Part shown: positions 29,686-39,480 of the stretch, piece after piece
Position numbering within the stretch: position 1 is the first letter of the stretch
Layout: the number at the start of each line of letters is the position of its first letter
Assembly (NCBI RefSeq): GCF_011174775.1
Contig: NZ_JAANHS010000009.1
Location: 62,001-126,000, forward strand
DNA: 64,000 nucleotides
Direction: 5' to 3'
Source: Rhodobacter calidifons
GTDB lineage: Bacteria > Pseudomonadota > Alphaproteobacteria > Rhodobacterales > Rhodobacteraceae
The notes under the pieces: generated by a model
Database searches by the model: none
What the model was told of the DNA's origin: nothing
What the model saw: the letters and a program-made list of their open reading frames with translations, nothing else
Made by a program: the position numbers and the translations under genes

Positions 29686-30666
29686 TCAGCGCAGGCCCTG
29701 CGCCGAAAGTTCCATGATGGCATCGGCATCGGCGGGCGTGACGATGCCCTGACCGGTATCGACATCGGCCGGTGCCAGGCCGACGGTCTCGTTCAGATAG
29801 ACCATCATCACCGGCATGAAGCCCTGCATGTAGGGCTGCTGGTCCACTTCGACCTGGACATAGCCCTTCTGCATCTGCTCGACCACTTCGGGCACCAGGT
29901 CGAAACCGCCGAGGAGAACCTTGCCCGGCTCGATGCCCCGGTCAGCCAGCACGCGCGCCACTGCGGCATGCCAGAATCCGGTGTCGAAATAGGCCGTGGT
30001 GTCGGGATTTGCAGCGAGATAAGCCCCGACCCGGTCCGCCGTCACTGCAAGATCGGTGCCACTGTCGATCTTCTCCCAGGTGATGTCGCGGCCCGAGCTT
30101 GCCTTGTATTCCTCGAGGAAGTTGATCACCCCCTGGCCGCGCTGTTCCGACCAGTTCTGCCCCGGCGCAGAGATGCCGACCAGAACCTTGATCGGTCCTT
30201 CGGCCGGGAAATTGGCCGATTGCGCCTTGCCCAGCGAATAGCCCGCCGCAAGGAAACCCTGGCCGACGAAGGCCTGCCGCGGATTGCCTGCCGCCCCCTA
30301 GGTGTCGTCCACGTTCACGCCGATCACCGTGATCCCGGCGTCGCGGGCGCGCTGCAACACCTCGTCCAGCGCCTGGTTGTCCACGATCGAGGTCAGGATC
30401 GCATCGGGCTTCTGCGCGATGGCCGCCTCGATATTGGCAAGCTGCTCCTGGACCGAGCCCTCGGTCTGGGTGAACAGCATCTGGCAATTGGCGCTGACTC
30501 TGGCGCAGGCGTCGTCATAGCCCTTCTTCACCGCCTGCCAGAAGGTGTTCGATGCCGAAGAGTGATGGGCAAAGACGATGTCCAGCCCATCCTGCGCCCG
30601 CACCGGCAGGGCAGCCGTCATCAGCAAGGCGGCCGTGGCGGCCGCCAGTCCTGCGGTCTTTCTCAT
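29686..30666 (-). pseudogene. CUT2 sugar-binding protein gene interrupted by an in-frame TAG
   Basis: One continuous frame of 327 codons encodes a periplasmic binding protein: signal peptide at residues 1-24 (MRKTAGLAAATAALLMTAAL, cleavage near VRA-Q), then ribose-binding-type lobes (IVDNQALDEVL, GITVIGVNVDD, GAAGNPRQAFVGQGF, AYFDTGFWHAA). Codon 123 is TAG (plus positions 30298-30300), between NVDDT and GAAGN, where relatives have a coding residue. Everything after it remains in frame without further lesions, so the change is recent or the base is miscalled. Its ribosome site is GGGAGG. Loss would inactivate pentose uptake by this transporter. Confidence 0.85.
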
Positions 30667-30690
30667 GGTTTCCTCCCTTGAATGTCCGTT

Positions 30691-31896
30691 TCAGATCGTC
30701 GTCGCGTCCGACCTCCTGCGCGACAGGGTGAAGGCCCGGCCGATGTCGGGATGCAGTTCCATCCCGAGGCCCGGTCCGGGCGGCACCGTGATCATGCCGT
30801 CCTTCACCTCGGGAAGGGCGGTCACGAGGTCACGATACCAGGTGCGATAAAAGGCGCGGACGCTTTCCTGCACGAGGGCATTGGGCGCGTTCAGCGAAAG
30901 ATGGGTCGAGGCGCAGAGCACCACGGGCCCGGTGCAGTCGTGCGGCGCGACGGGCAGGTGCCAGGCCTCGGCCATGGCCGCGATCTTGCGCGCCTCCGAC
31001 AGGCCGCCGCACCAGCTGAGATCCAGCATGACCACCCCGGCCGCGCCGGTTTCCAGCAGGTCGCGGAAGGCCCAGCGAGAGCCGAGCGTTTCAGAGGCCG
31101 AAATGGGGGCGGGACTTGCCGCGACATAGCGCTTCAGGCTCGACAGGCTGTCCATCCGGATCGGATCCTCGTGCCAGAAGGTGCCGAACGGGGCCAGCGC
31201 CCTTGCGATCTGGATGGCGGGCAGCAGCTGCCACATCGAATGGAATTCCACCATGATGTCCATCCGGTCGCCCACGGCGGCGCGGATCTTCTCGAAGGGC
31301 CTCAGCGCCGCCTTCAGATCGGGAACCGAGATGTATTGCCCGCGCGACCGTTCCGCGGCCATGTCGAAGGGCCATATCTTCATCGCGGTGATCCCTTCCT
31401 CCAGAAGGGAATGGGCCAGTTCGTCGGCCCGGTGGAGGAAGCCGTTAAGGTCGTCGTAATCCCTGCTGCCGCCGGACAGGGCGTAGTTCGCGGTCGTCTG
31501 GCCGGTGGCCCTCTTGATGTAGTCCGTTCCGGCGCAGGTGTTGTAGGTGCGGATCCTGTCGCGCGTGAACCCGCCCAGGACCTGCGCGACGGGCTGGCCC
31601 ACGGCCTTGCCGAAGATGTCCCACAGCGCGATGTCGAAGGCGGAATTGCCCCGCACTTCGGCCCCTGACGAGCGGAAGCCGAGGTAGCCGACCAGATCGG
31701 CGGACAAACGGTCGATCTGCAGGGGATCGCGCCCGATCACACGCGGGGCGATCCATTCGTGGACATGCGCCTCGACAGTGGCCGCGCCGAAGAAGGTTTC
31801 GCCGAGCCCGGTGATGCCTTCGTCGGTGCCGACCTCGACCCACAGAAGGTTCGGCCTTTCGGCGATGCGGATCGTGTCGATGGAAGTGATCTTCAT
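30691..31896 (-). CDS. Enolase-superfamily (MR/MLE) sugar-acid dehydratase
   Basis: A 401-residue protein with the two-part fold of mandelate racemase-type enzymes: N-terminal capping domain (about 1-115) and barrel. Probable metal-ligand strands are MVEFHSMW (near 218), FWHEDPIRM (near 245) and ISASETLGSR (near 270); a late histidine is in PVAPHDCTGP (near 323). Such enzymes dehydrate aldonic acids to 2-keto-3-deoxy acids. Between the sugar dehydrogenase/lactonase and the XylX-like enzyme it would supply the dehydratase step that Caulobacter fills with XylD of another superfamily. Substrate candidates: xylonate, arabinonate, lyxonate. Confidence 0.87.
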   Translation of the reverse strand: MKITSIDTIRIAERPNLLWVEVGTDEGITGLGETFFGAATVEAHVHEWIAPRVIGRDPLQIDRLSADLVGYLGFRSSGAEVRGNSAFDIALWDIFGKAVGQPVAQVLGGFTRDRIRTYNTCAGTDYIKRATGQTTANYALSGGSRDYDDLNGFLHRADELAHSLLEEGITAMKIWPFDMAAERSRGQYISVPDLKAALRPFEKIRAAVGDRMDIMVEFHSMWQLLPAIQIARALAPFGTFWHEDPIRMDSLSSLKRYVAASPAPISASETLGSRWAFRDLLETGAAGVVMLDLSWCGGLSEARKIAAMAEAWHLPVAPHDCTGPVVLCASTHLSLNAPNALVQESVRAFYRTWYRDLVTALPEVKDGMITVPPGPGLGMELHPDIGRAFTLSRRRSDATTI

Positions 31897-31903
31897 GGCA
31901 TCC

Positions 31904-32611
31904 TCAGGTCAGTCCGGCCGAGATCAGCGCGCGCACGCTTTCGTCGAAATGCAGCGCCATCGCGGCAACCGCCCGCTCGGGGTCGCCTTCCGCGATGGCG
32001 GCGGCGATCCTCTCGTGATTGACGATCATCGCCTCGCGCGCCTCGGTCGTGGTGCGGCTGCGCCAGCCGATCGGCCAGGTCTGCGAGGTGATGCCCTGGA
32101 AGGCGCCCACGATCAGGCCGAAGACCGGGTTCTTCGAAGCGCGGGCCAGGGCCATGTGAAAGGCAAGGTCGTGACGCATCAGCACTTCGGGCCGGGTGAG
32201 GCTGGCCCGCATGGCAGCCGCCTCATCCGTGATGATACGGGCCTCGTCCTCGGTTCGGCGCAGGGCGGCCAGCGTGACGATCCGCGTCTCGATCGTGCGG
32301 CGCACATCATAGATCTGCTGGATGCTGATCTGATCCGTATGCACCCCGTGCTCGATGATCAGCGACATCGCCCCATGATCGATCGGTGCCACGGTTGCCC
32401 GCCTGCCCGTGGACAGTTCGATGATCCGCATGGCGGCCAGCGAGCGGAACGCCTCGCGCACCACGGTCCGAGACACCTGGAGGTCCCGGGCCAGGGTTGC
32501 CTCGGACGGCAGCCTGTCACCAGGCATCAGGTCCTGTTCGCGGATCAGCCGCGTGATCGCGCCGACCGTGCTGGACACCAGTCCGCCGCCCTGCTCCGCC
32601 GCCTGCTCCAT
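31904..32611 (-). CDS. GntR family regulator with FCD domain, pentose cluster
   Basis: A 235-residue repressor. The winged helix (about 12-75) reads GDRLPSEATLARDLQVSRTVVREAFRSL; an FCD domain follows (HDLAFHMALARASKNPVFGLI). The start at 32611 has GGAG 7 bases upstream; a longer frame extends across the intergenic region into the opposite gene and is rejected. It is divergent from the lactonase gene across 90 bases that contain the palindrome 32627-32637. It likely releases both transcripts in response to a pathway acid. Confidence 0.92.
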   Translation of the reverse strand: MEQAAEQGGGLVSSTVGAITRLIREQDLMPGDRLPSEATLARDLQVSRTVVREAFRSLAAMRIIELSTGRRATVAPIDHGAMSLIIEHGVHTDQISIQQIYDVRRTIETRIVTLAALRRTEDEARIITDEAAAMRASLTRPEVLMRHDLAFHMALARASKNPVFGLIVGAFQGITSQTWPIGWRSRTTTEAREAMIVNHERIAAAIAEGDPERAVAAMALHFDESVRALISAGLT

Positions 32612-32626
32612 TCGGGTACTCCAAAG

Positions 32627-32637
32627 CTGTAATACAG
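32627..32637. promoter_or_regulatory. GntR/FCD-type operator in the divergent promoter region
   Basis: CTGTA-A-TACAG is a perfect 11-bp palindrome containing GT-N3-AC, the core of GntR/FadR-group sites. It sits 16 bases before the regulator start and 65 bases before the lactonase, able to control both. Confidence 0.5.
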
Positions 32638-32701
32638 GTTGGCATTCAAAAGTTCTTAAATGTGACTTAACCTGCCTGTCAATAGCATTGGAGCCTGCCT
32701 G

Positions 32702-33586
32702 ATGACACCGCGTCTGATCTTCCCTGCCGCCGATATCGTGGGTGAAAGCCTGGTCTGGGACGACCGGCGCGGCTGCCTCGTCTGGGTGGATATCATCGGA
32801 CGGCGCATGCACCGGCTGAAACCCGAGACCGGCGCACACGACTCGTGGCAGACCCCCGGTCGCGTCCCCTCTGTCGGTCTGCGCAAGGACGGTGGCGCCA
32901 TCGTCGGACTGGAACGGCATGTCGCGCTCTGGGACTGGGGCGATGATTTCCGCATCCTCTGCGAGGTGGAACCCGACCTGCCGGGCAACCGTCTGAACGA
33001 AGGCGTCGTCGGACCGGACGGTGCCTTCTGGATCGGCACGATGCAGAACAACATCGGGCCCGACGATGAACCGGTCCCGATCAAGGGCGCGCAGGGCGCG
33101 ATCTACCGCCTGTCGCCGGATCTTGCGCTGGCCCGCGTCTGCGACGACAGGTTCGGGATCGCCAACACCTTCGTCTGGCCCGCCCCGGACCGTTTCGTCA
33201 CCGCCGACACGCTGGAGAATGCGCTGTTTTCCTACCGGATCAGCGACGGCCGCCTGCACGACCGTGCGCTGTTCCAGACGGGTTTCGGGCGCGGGCTGCC
33301 GGACGGGTCCTGTCTTGATGCCGAAGGATGCATCTGGACGGCCCGCGTTGCCGGCGGCGCCTGCGTCACGCGGACCGATCCGCAAGGCCAGGTCGTGACG
33401 GTCATCGATCTGCCCTGCACATGGCCCACAAGCTGCGCCTTCGGCGGCCCGGATCTCGGAACCCTCTACGTCGCCTCGGCCCGGTTCACCATGTCGACCG
33501 CGCACCTTGCGGAGCACCCCGAGGAGGGCGGGCTATTTGCCGTGAAGCCGGGTGTGATCGGCAGGCCGAGCGCGCGCTTCGGCTGA
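32702..33586 (+). CDS. SMP-30/gluconolactonase-family sugar lactonase (XylC-like)
   Basis: A 294-residue six-bladed beta-propeller. Metal-binding glutamate in GESLVWDDRRGCLVWVDI (near 14), NEGVVGPDGAFWIGTM (near 100) and the DGSCLDAEGCIWTA segment (near 200) are typical of SMP-30 lactonases. It hydrolyses the aldonolactone formed by the SDR to the free acid. It is transcribed divergently from the rest of the pathway; GGAG lies 8 bases before the ATG. In Caulobacter the equivalent xylonolactonase is XylC. Confidence 0.9.
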   Translation: MTPRLIFPAADIVGESLVWDDRRGCLVWVDIIGRRMHRLKPETGAHDSWQTPGRVPSVGLRKDGGAIVGLERHVALWDWGDDFRILCEVEPDLPGNRLNEGVVGPDGAFWIGTMQNNIGPDDEPVPIKGAQGAIYRLSPDLALARVCDDRFGIANTFVWPAPDRFVTADTLENALFSYRISDGRLHDRALFQTGFGRGLPDGSCLDAEGCIWTARVAGGACVTRTDPQGQVVTVIDLPCTWPTSCAFGGPDLGTLYVASARFTMSTAHLAEHPEEGGLFAVKPGVIGRPSARFG

Positions 33587-33911
33587 CCGTCGGTCCCCAG
33601 GGGTGGGGCCTGACGCCCGCATCCGCTGGTGAATTTCGACGCGATCCGCTGCATCATGTACGAACCGCAAGGCGGCAACCTTGCTGTGAAATCTCAGGCG
33701 GTTGTTCACCCGGAACACGGTCAGGCTGCAATCCGCCAAACTCCGGCCGGGGACCCGCAAGGACGAACAACCTCCTGAGTTTTCACGCCCGGACCATCCC
33801 CGATGTGGCCGCCTTGGGCCGCCGCCTGCCCTCGGCCGTCAAGCGCGAGGGCGGATAGCACCTGCGGCAGCATGGGCTGGGCCTGCCGGTCGGTGCCTGC
33901 GCGTGCGGAGC
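33587..33911. other. Interval between the pentose cluster and the next cluster
   Basis: About 325 bases without a supportable gene. Short frames on both strands are arginine-rich and motif-free. The SnoaL-like pseudogene ends at 33912 facing the lactonase, so this is a convergent 3-prime region, perhaps with an eroded gene end. Confidence 0.35.
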
Positions 33912-34999
33912 CTAGGGCGACCCGCGCAGCTGCTGGCGCATTCTCTCCAGAAGATCGACCCCCATCTGCCGGAAGACGTGCAGAAGGTCGATCGGCACCC
34001 AATTCTCGCGGATCAGGCCTTCGTGGTGCAGGTAGAAGTCCATCACCCGCATGAAGACCGGCTTGCCTGTCGCAGGCATTCCGCAGAAACCGTCCCCGGC
34101 ATGAATGCCATAGACGGAGGGCCAGCCACCGGTCACCGAATAGGGGCCGTCGCCGATGCGGATGTAATGGCCGGCCCCGTGGCGGGCGCGTTCGGCCATC
34201 ACCTCCTCGAAGCTGCCCTGCGGGCGGTGAAAGGCGATGCGGAACGGCAGCTGGTGCCCATCGACAAAGCCGTCAAGCCCTCGGGTCGTCCCGATGCCCG
34301 CCGGGCCGTACCACATCATCTTCGGATGCCAGTGGTCACGCTGCGGCATGTCGATCAGCGCCTGACGTGACAGGGCGGACCTGTCGTCGAACTCGGCCAG
34401 CGTCTTGTGCATCCGCAGAGTCTGCTCGATGCTGTCGCGGCTTGTCGCGGGGTCGGACGGATCTAGCCGCAAGCCGTCGGCGGTGAGCGGGCCGGGCCAC
34501 ATCCCCTCGACCCCTCGCGAGGGGCCGAGCGGCCATACCCGGCCTGGCGCATCACGTCCAGGATGTCCCAGATCACACTGGCCTGAACCGCGCGGCAGTC
34601 CGGACCGATCTGCCAGACTTCGCCATAGCGCAGAAAGACGGTCTTGCCGGTTGCCGGAATGCCCAGCCAGTCTTGCTTCATCGTGCCGCAATAGTGGCCG
34701 ATCGCCGCTACCAGGGTCTCTTGCCGGTAGCGGCCAGCCACAAGGATGCTGTCGCGGCGCTCGATATCGGGGAAGGCAGCCTGCAGGGGCCCCCAGATGC
34801 GCGCTGCGGCGGCAGCGTTGCCGGTCATTTCATTCATCGGATGCGAGGCGCGCCACTGGCAATCGGGCGATGCCAGCCCCGACAGCGCGCGCTCAAGCCC
34901 TGCCGGCGTGGATTCGGCCAGATGCAACAGCCGTTCCAGCACCGCCGCCCTCAGACCCGCGTCAGGGCTTGCCTCTGCATCGAAGCCTTCGCTCAGCAT
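33912..34999 (-). pseudogene. Two-domain SnoaL-like (NTF2-fold) protein gene with frameshift
   Basis: Two NTF2-fold halves are encoded in different frames. The first (from 34999; MLSEGFDAEASPDAGLR) runs to DVMRQAGYGRSAPRE; the second resumes at GPSRGVEGMWPGPLTADG and continues to the stop at 33912. The total length is one base short of a multiple of three, and adding one base near 34535 restores GY-PLGPSRG, so a single deletion is likely. Both halves have the SnoaL pattern (GIPATGKTVFLRYGEVWQI; GMPATGKPVFMRVMDFYLHH). SnoaL-like proteins act as cyclases, isomerases or hydratases. It is divergent from the LacI-linked ABC importer. GGAAGGTGA precedes the start. Confidence 0.8.
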
Positions 35000-35047
35000 A
35001 TCTTCACCTTCCGACCGATCACCTCCGGAAAGCTTAGAACATGAATC

Positions 35048-35061
35048 TGCATACGAATGCA
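35048..35061. promoter_or_regulatory. LacI-type operator candidate in the divergent promoter region
   Basis: TGCATACGAATGCA has arms TGCAT/ATGCA around a central CG, the usual geometry of LacI-family operators (one mismatch from full symmetry). It lies between the SnoaL-like gene and the binding-protein gene. The LacI-family regulator encoded at 42065-43084 in the same cluster is the obvious candidate. Confidence 0.45.
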
Positions 35062-35139
35062 ATTTTCGCTAGCCTGCCCGGCACCGCAGCGAAAGCGGTG
35101 ATTCCCGCCGTCAGTGCGGGTCTGAACAGGGAGAACGGA

Positions 35140-36396
35140 ATGAGACTGATGACAGTGTCGATCAGGGGTCTGGCGCTCTCGACCCTTCTTGGCGCCACGA
35201 CGCTTGCCGGGGCTGCCCATGCCGATTGCGGAATCACGGCTGGTCGGGTGTCGATCGTCGGCAACGAATTTCCGGCGATCAAGAGCGTGGCTGCCAGGGC
35301 TGCGGAATGCGCGACCGACGCGGTGAGCGTGAAGGCCAACCTGACAGCCGACCACCAGAAGATCAATGTCCCGGGAATGCAGGGCAACCCGGCGGAATAC
35401 ACCTCGGCGATCGTGGCGACCTCGTCGATCGTCGCGCTGATGAACGAGGATGTCATCCGCCCGCTGGACGACCTGATCGCCGCCCATGGCACCGACATCC
35501 CTGCCAGCCAGCTGATCACCATCGACGGCAAGGTGATGGCTGTGGCCTTCATGGCCAACGCGCAGCACCTGGTCTATCGCAAGGACGTGCTGGAGAAGGT
35601 CGGCGTCGAACCGCCGAAGACCTATTAGGACTTGCTCGCAGCCGCCGAAAAGATCCGCGCCGCCGGAATCATGGAACACCCGGTCGGGGGCGCCTATCAG
35701 GCCGGCTGGAATCTCGCGCAGGAATTCGTGAACATGTACACGGGCATGGGCGGCGAATTCTTCGAGGCCGGAACTCCGAAGGTCTCGATCAACAACGACA
35801 AGGGCGTGGCCGCGCTCGAGATGATGAAGGCGCTGACCGCCTACATGAATCCCGACTACCTGACCCACGATTCCAACGCCACTTCCGCCGAATGGGAAGC
35901 GGGCAACGTCGCGCTGATGAACATGTGGGGGTCGCGCACCGGCGTGTTGTTGGATGCCGAAGGCTCGGCGCCGGAGGTCCATGAAAACACCATGGTGGGT
36001 GCGCCGATGACCGTTGGCGGCGGCACGATCCCGGCCACCACGCTGTGGTGGGATGGCTGGACCGTGGCCAAGAACATCTCGGACGCGGATGCCGTTGCGA
36101 CCTTCCTCGCCCTCAAGCATGGCACCAGCCCGGCGCTACTGAACGACGAGACGATGGGTCAGGCCGTCTGGATGATCCCGGGTTACAAGCCGGCCCCGGT
36201 GAACGCGGGGGTGATGCAGGCCATGGCGATGGGGGCAAAACCCTATCCGATGCTGCCCTACATGGGTCTTCTGCACACCGCGCTTGGCGACAACATCGCC
36301 GATTTTCTGACCGGCAAGGAAGATGCGGCGACCACACTTGCCGACATCGAAGCCGCCTACACGGCGGCGGCGACCGAGAAGGGCTTCCTGCAATAG
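35140..36396 (+). pseudogene. CUT1 substrate-binding protein gene interrupted by an in-frame TAG
   Basis: A 418-residue family-1 extracellular binding protein in one frame, with TAG at codon 163 (35626-35628) between PPKTY and DLLAAAEKI, where relatives read P-K-T-W/Y-D/E-D/E-L. A signal peptide spans about 1-31 (LALSTLLGATTLAGAAHA). After the stop the frame stays intact: VNMYTGMGGEFFEAG, NVALMNMWGSRTG, GGTIPATTLWWDGW. AGGGAG lies 6 bases before the ATG. The two permeases and the ATPase follow on the same strand. As with the other two TAG-bearing transporter genes here, only one base separates it from a full-length protein. Confidence 0.85.
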
Positions 36397-36506
36397 GGGC
36401 CTTCTTCGCCCGGCGGCGGCGCTCCACCGCCACCGGGCGCTTTCATGAGACACCTCCCGGCAAGATGCCTTTCCGGGTGCACGCTTCCCTGCCTCGGGGT
36501 CGGCCG

Positions 36507-37535
36507 ATGAAACACCGCACCTTCTTCTGGTTCATCCTGCCATCGGCGACGGCGATGCTCTTGTTCATCGCCCTGCCCATCGTCTCGGTGCTGATCCAGT
36601 CGGTCCATGCGCCGCACCAGCAGGTGATCCGCGAAGTCGAGAACTGCAACGTCTTCGGCTGCACCACCACCACGGTCGTCGATCAGGAGGCGACCCGCCT
36701 CCTGCGCGAAGCCGCGCCCATGGGGCGCTTCGTCGGAACCGGGATCTACACCGACCGCAATCATCTGGCGATCTCCGAAGTCGGCGCGCTCTGGACGAAG
36801 TCGGAAGGGATGGGCGATTTCTTCGGTCAGCTTCTGAACCTGCCGTTCTACGGGGCACTGGCCTTCACGCTGACCTACACGGCCCTCGTTACCCCGCTGG
36901 CCATCCTGCTTGGCTTTGCCGTCGCCCTGGCCGTCAACGCCATCCCGCGCCTTTTCCGCGGCCCGGCCATCTTCGTCTCGCTTCTGCCGATGATCGTGAC
37001 GCCGCTGGTGGGCGCGCTGATCCTGTTCTGGATGGTGGACGCTCGCGGCATCCTCGGTGCGGCAATCCAGTCGCTGGTGGGGGACCCCACCCTGTCGATC
37101 AAGGCCTCCACCCCGCTGATGTGGGCCATGCTGATCGTCTATGGCATCTGGTCCACCTCGCCCTTCGCCTTCGTCGTCTACTACGCGGGCCTTCAGACCG
37201 TGCCGCAGGACACGCTGGAATCGGCGATGATCGACGGCGCCACCCGCTGGCAGCGCATCCGCCACGTGATCTTCCCGCACCTGCTGCCCCTGACCACCTT
37301 CATGGCGCTGATCAAGATCATGGACAACTTCCGCGTCTTCGAGCCGATCGTCAGCTTCAACGCCGGCGCCCATGCCCAATCGCTGAGCTATTTCATCTAC
37401 TCCGACCTCGGGGGCGAGACGCGCCTGCTGTCCTCGGCGGCGGCGACGTCGGTGCTGACCATCCTTGGCGTCGTGATCCTGCTTTCGCCGGTCCTCGTCC
37501 GCACCTGGCGCAGCTTCGGAAAGGAAACGGCATGA
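36507..37535 (+). CDS. CUT1 ABC transporter permease (MalF type)
   Basis: A 342-residue permease with a large extracytoplasmic insert after the first hydrophobic segment (about residues 35-105), as in MalF-type subunits. The coupling loop DTLESAMIDGATRWQRIRHV is near 230. Start 36507 begins MKHRTFFWFILPSATAML; a weak GGGGT ribosome site precedes it. Its stop overlaps the next gene through ATGA (37532-37535). Intact, although the binding protein before it and the ATPase after the next gene each carry a stop codon. Confidence 0.92.
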   Translation: MKHRTFFWFILPSATAMLLFIALPIVSVLIQSVHAPHQQVIREVENCNVFGCTTTTVVDQEATRLLREAAPMGRFVGTGIYTDRNHLAISEVGALWTKSEGMGDFFGQLLNLPFYGALAFTLTYTALVTPLAILLGFAVALAVNAIPRLFRGPAIFVSLLPMIVTPLVGALILFWMVDARGILGAAIQSLVGDPTLSIKASTPLMWAMLIVYGIWSTSPFAFVVYYAGLQTVPQDTLESAMIDGATRWQRIRHVIFPHLLPLTTFMALIKIMDNFRVFEPIVSFNAGAHAQSLSYFIYSDLGGETRLLSSAAATSVLTILGVVILLSPVLVRTWRSFGKETA

Positions 37536-38416
37536 GCACCCGGCTGGCCGACCGCCGCCCCCCCGCAATGCAGGCCATCCTGATCGGGTTTCTCGCCCTC
37601 TGGCTGGTGATTGCGGCCTTTCCCTTCCTGTGGACGCTCTGGGGAAGTTTCAAGGTCGAGGGCGACTTCTTCTCCAAGGCGGACTGGGCCAATGCCCTGC
37701 GCGGCCCCCTGACCCGCGCCGAGACCGGCGGAGCCTTCACCGGCGCGGGCTATCATGGCGCCTGGATCCAGGAGTCATTCTGGCGCGCCGCGATCAACAC
37801 CCTGATCGTCGTGGTCAGCGTGGTGACGATCTCGCTGACCTTCGGCACGCTCGGAGGCTACGCGCTCAGCCGCTCGCCCTACCGGTATGCCTTCTGGCTG
37901 CTGATCGTCGCGCTGGTGTTCCGCGCCATGCCGCCGATCGCGCTGATCTCGGGCTATCTGTTGCCGTTCTACCAGTGGAACCTCTGGGGCCACCTGCCCA
38001 CCGCGATCATCGTGCTGGTGGCGATCAACCAGCCCTTCACGCTGTGGATGCTGACCTCGTTCTTCCGCAACATCCCCAAGGATCTGGACGAAAGCGCCAT
38101 GGTCGATGGCTGTTCGCGGTTCCAGGCCTTCCGCCACGTCATCATCCCGGTGATGTGGCCGGGGGTGATCACCACGGGGCTGTTCAGCTTCCTTCTGGCC
38201 TACAACGACTTTGCCGTGACGGCGATGCTGCTTGACAAGGAAAACCAGACGATGATCCCCAAGATCGCCTTCTTCCTGGGCACCACGCAGACCAAGGGCA
38301 ACGTGATGTTCGCGGTCGCGGCCGTCGTCTCGGCCACCGCACCGCTCTTCCTGCTGGTGGTGTTCTTCCAGCGCCAGATCGTCAGCGGCCTGACCGCCGG
38401 CGCCGTGAAAGGATAG
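37532..38416 (+). CDS. CUT1 ABC transporter permease (MalG type)
   Basis: A 294-residue permease with six hydrophobic segments; the coupling loop KDLDESAMVDGCSRFQAF lies near 190, and the C-terminus GLTAGAVKG is typical of the group. It begins in the ATGA overlap with the first permease and ends 3 bases before the ATPase. AAGGAAA lies just upstream. Together they form the importer of the SnoaL/HisD-like catabolic cluster; the imported compound is not known. Confidence 0.94.
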   Translation: MSTRLADRRPPAMQAILIGFLALWLVIAAFPFLWTLWGSFKVEGDFFSKADWANALRGPLTRAETGGAFTGAGYHGAWIQESFWRAAINTLIVVVSVVTISLTFGTLGGYALSRSPYRYAFWLLIVALVFRAMPPIALISGYLLPFYQWNLWGHLPTAIIVLVAINQPFTLWMLTSFFRNIPKDLDESAMVDGCSRFQAFRHVIIPVMWPGVITTGLFSFLLAYNDFAVTAMLLDKENQTMIPKIAFFLGTTQTKGNVMFAVAAVVSATAPLFLLVVFFQRQIVSGLTAGAVKG

Positions 38417-38419
38417 GTC

Positions 38420-39469
38420 ATGGCCGATATCCAGTTGAAATCCCTCACGAAACGCTGGGGTGCCTTCGTCGGGCTGAAACCGATGGACCTGCATATCGGG
38501 GACGGCGAGTTTCTCGTCCTGCTCGGCCCCTCGGGCTGCGGCAAGACCACGACGATGCGCATGATCGCGGGGCTGGAGGATGCCAGCGGCGGCGACATCC
38601 TGATCGGCGGCAAACGGGTCAACGACCTGGAACCCAAGGACCGCGACATCGCCATGGTGTTCCAGTCCTATGGCCTTTACCCGACGATGACGGTCTACGA
38701 GAACATCCGCTTTCCGCTGAAGGTGCGCGGCATCCCCGAAGCCGAACACCACGACCGGGTGATGCGGGCGGCCAGGACGGTGGAGCTGACCGAGTTCCTC
38801 GACCGCAAGCCCGCGGCACTTTCGGGCGGGCAGCGGCAGCGGGTGGCGCTGGCCCGCGCGATCGTGCGCAAGCCCAAGGTCTTCCTGATGGACGAGCCCC
38901 TGTCGAACCTCGACGCGAAACTCCGCGTCTCGACGCGCGCGCAGATCAAGAACCTGCACCATGAACTCAGGACGACCACCATCTACGTCACCCATGACCA
39001 GATCGAGGCGATGACGCTGGCCGACCGCGTGGTGGTGATGAGCCGGGGCGAGGTGCAGCAGGTCGGCACGCCTCTGGAAATCTACGACCGGCCGGCGAAC
39101 ACCTTCGTTGCGGGCTTCATCGGCAGCCCGGCGATGAACCTGATGCAGGGCACGCTCAAGGGCGGCGTCTTCGAGGCCGAGCATGTCCGCATCCCCGGCC
39201 TTGCCGGCCCCGACGGCCCGGTGACGCTGGGCTTCCGCGCCGAGGATGCCAGCATCGCAGCGACGGGCGAAATCGCCGCGCCGATCTACGCGATGGAGCT
39301 TCTGGGCGATGCCTAGATGGCCACTGTCCAGGCGGGCGGCGCACTGGTGGCGGTGAAGGCCGCCAAGGATTTCCAGGGGCGGATCGGCCAGCCCATCGCC
39401 GCCCATGTGCCCGCCCGCATCTGCCACTTGTTCGACGCCAGGACCGGCGTTCGGCTGACCAGGACCTGA
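38420..39469 (+). pseudogene. CUT1 ABC ATPase (UgpC type) interrupted by an in-frame TAG
   Basis: A 349-residue MalK-type ATPase in one frame, with TAG at codon 299 (39314-39316). Walker [10 protein letters not shown], signature [14 protein letters not shown], Walker [13 protein letters not shown] and YVTHDQ are all before the stop. The stop falls in the C-terminal OB fold (MELLGDA, stop, [13 protein letters not shown]), so the truncated product keeps a complete nucleotide-binding domain and might still work. The remainder continues in frame to TGA at 39467. Relatives usually have a small residue such as S or T there; TCG to TAG is one change. Confidence 0.85.
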
Positions 39470-39480
39470 GGAGACCACGC

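Noticed and set aside
29686-39469. Stop-codon recoding (amber readthrough, selenocysteine- or pyrrolysine-like) in three genes
   Set aside because: No SECIS-like element or suppressor tRNA is visible, the genes are not methyltransferases or redox enzymes of the known recoded kinds, and neighbouring frameshifts point to decay or errors. Kept only as a question in the findings.
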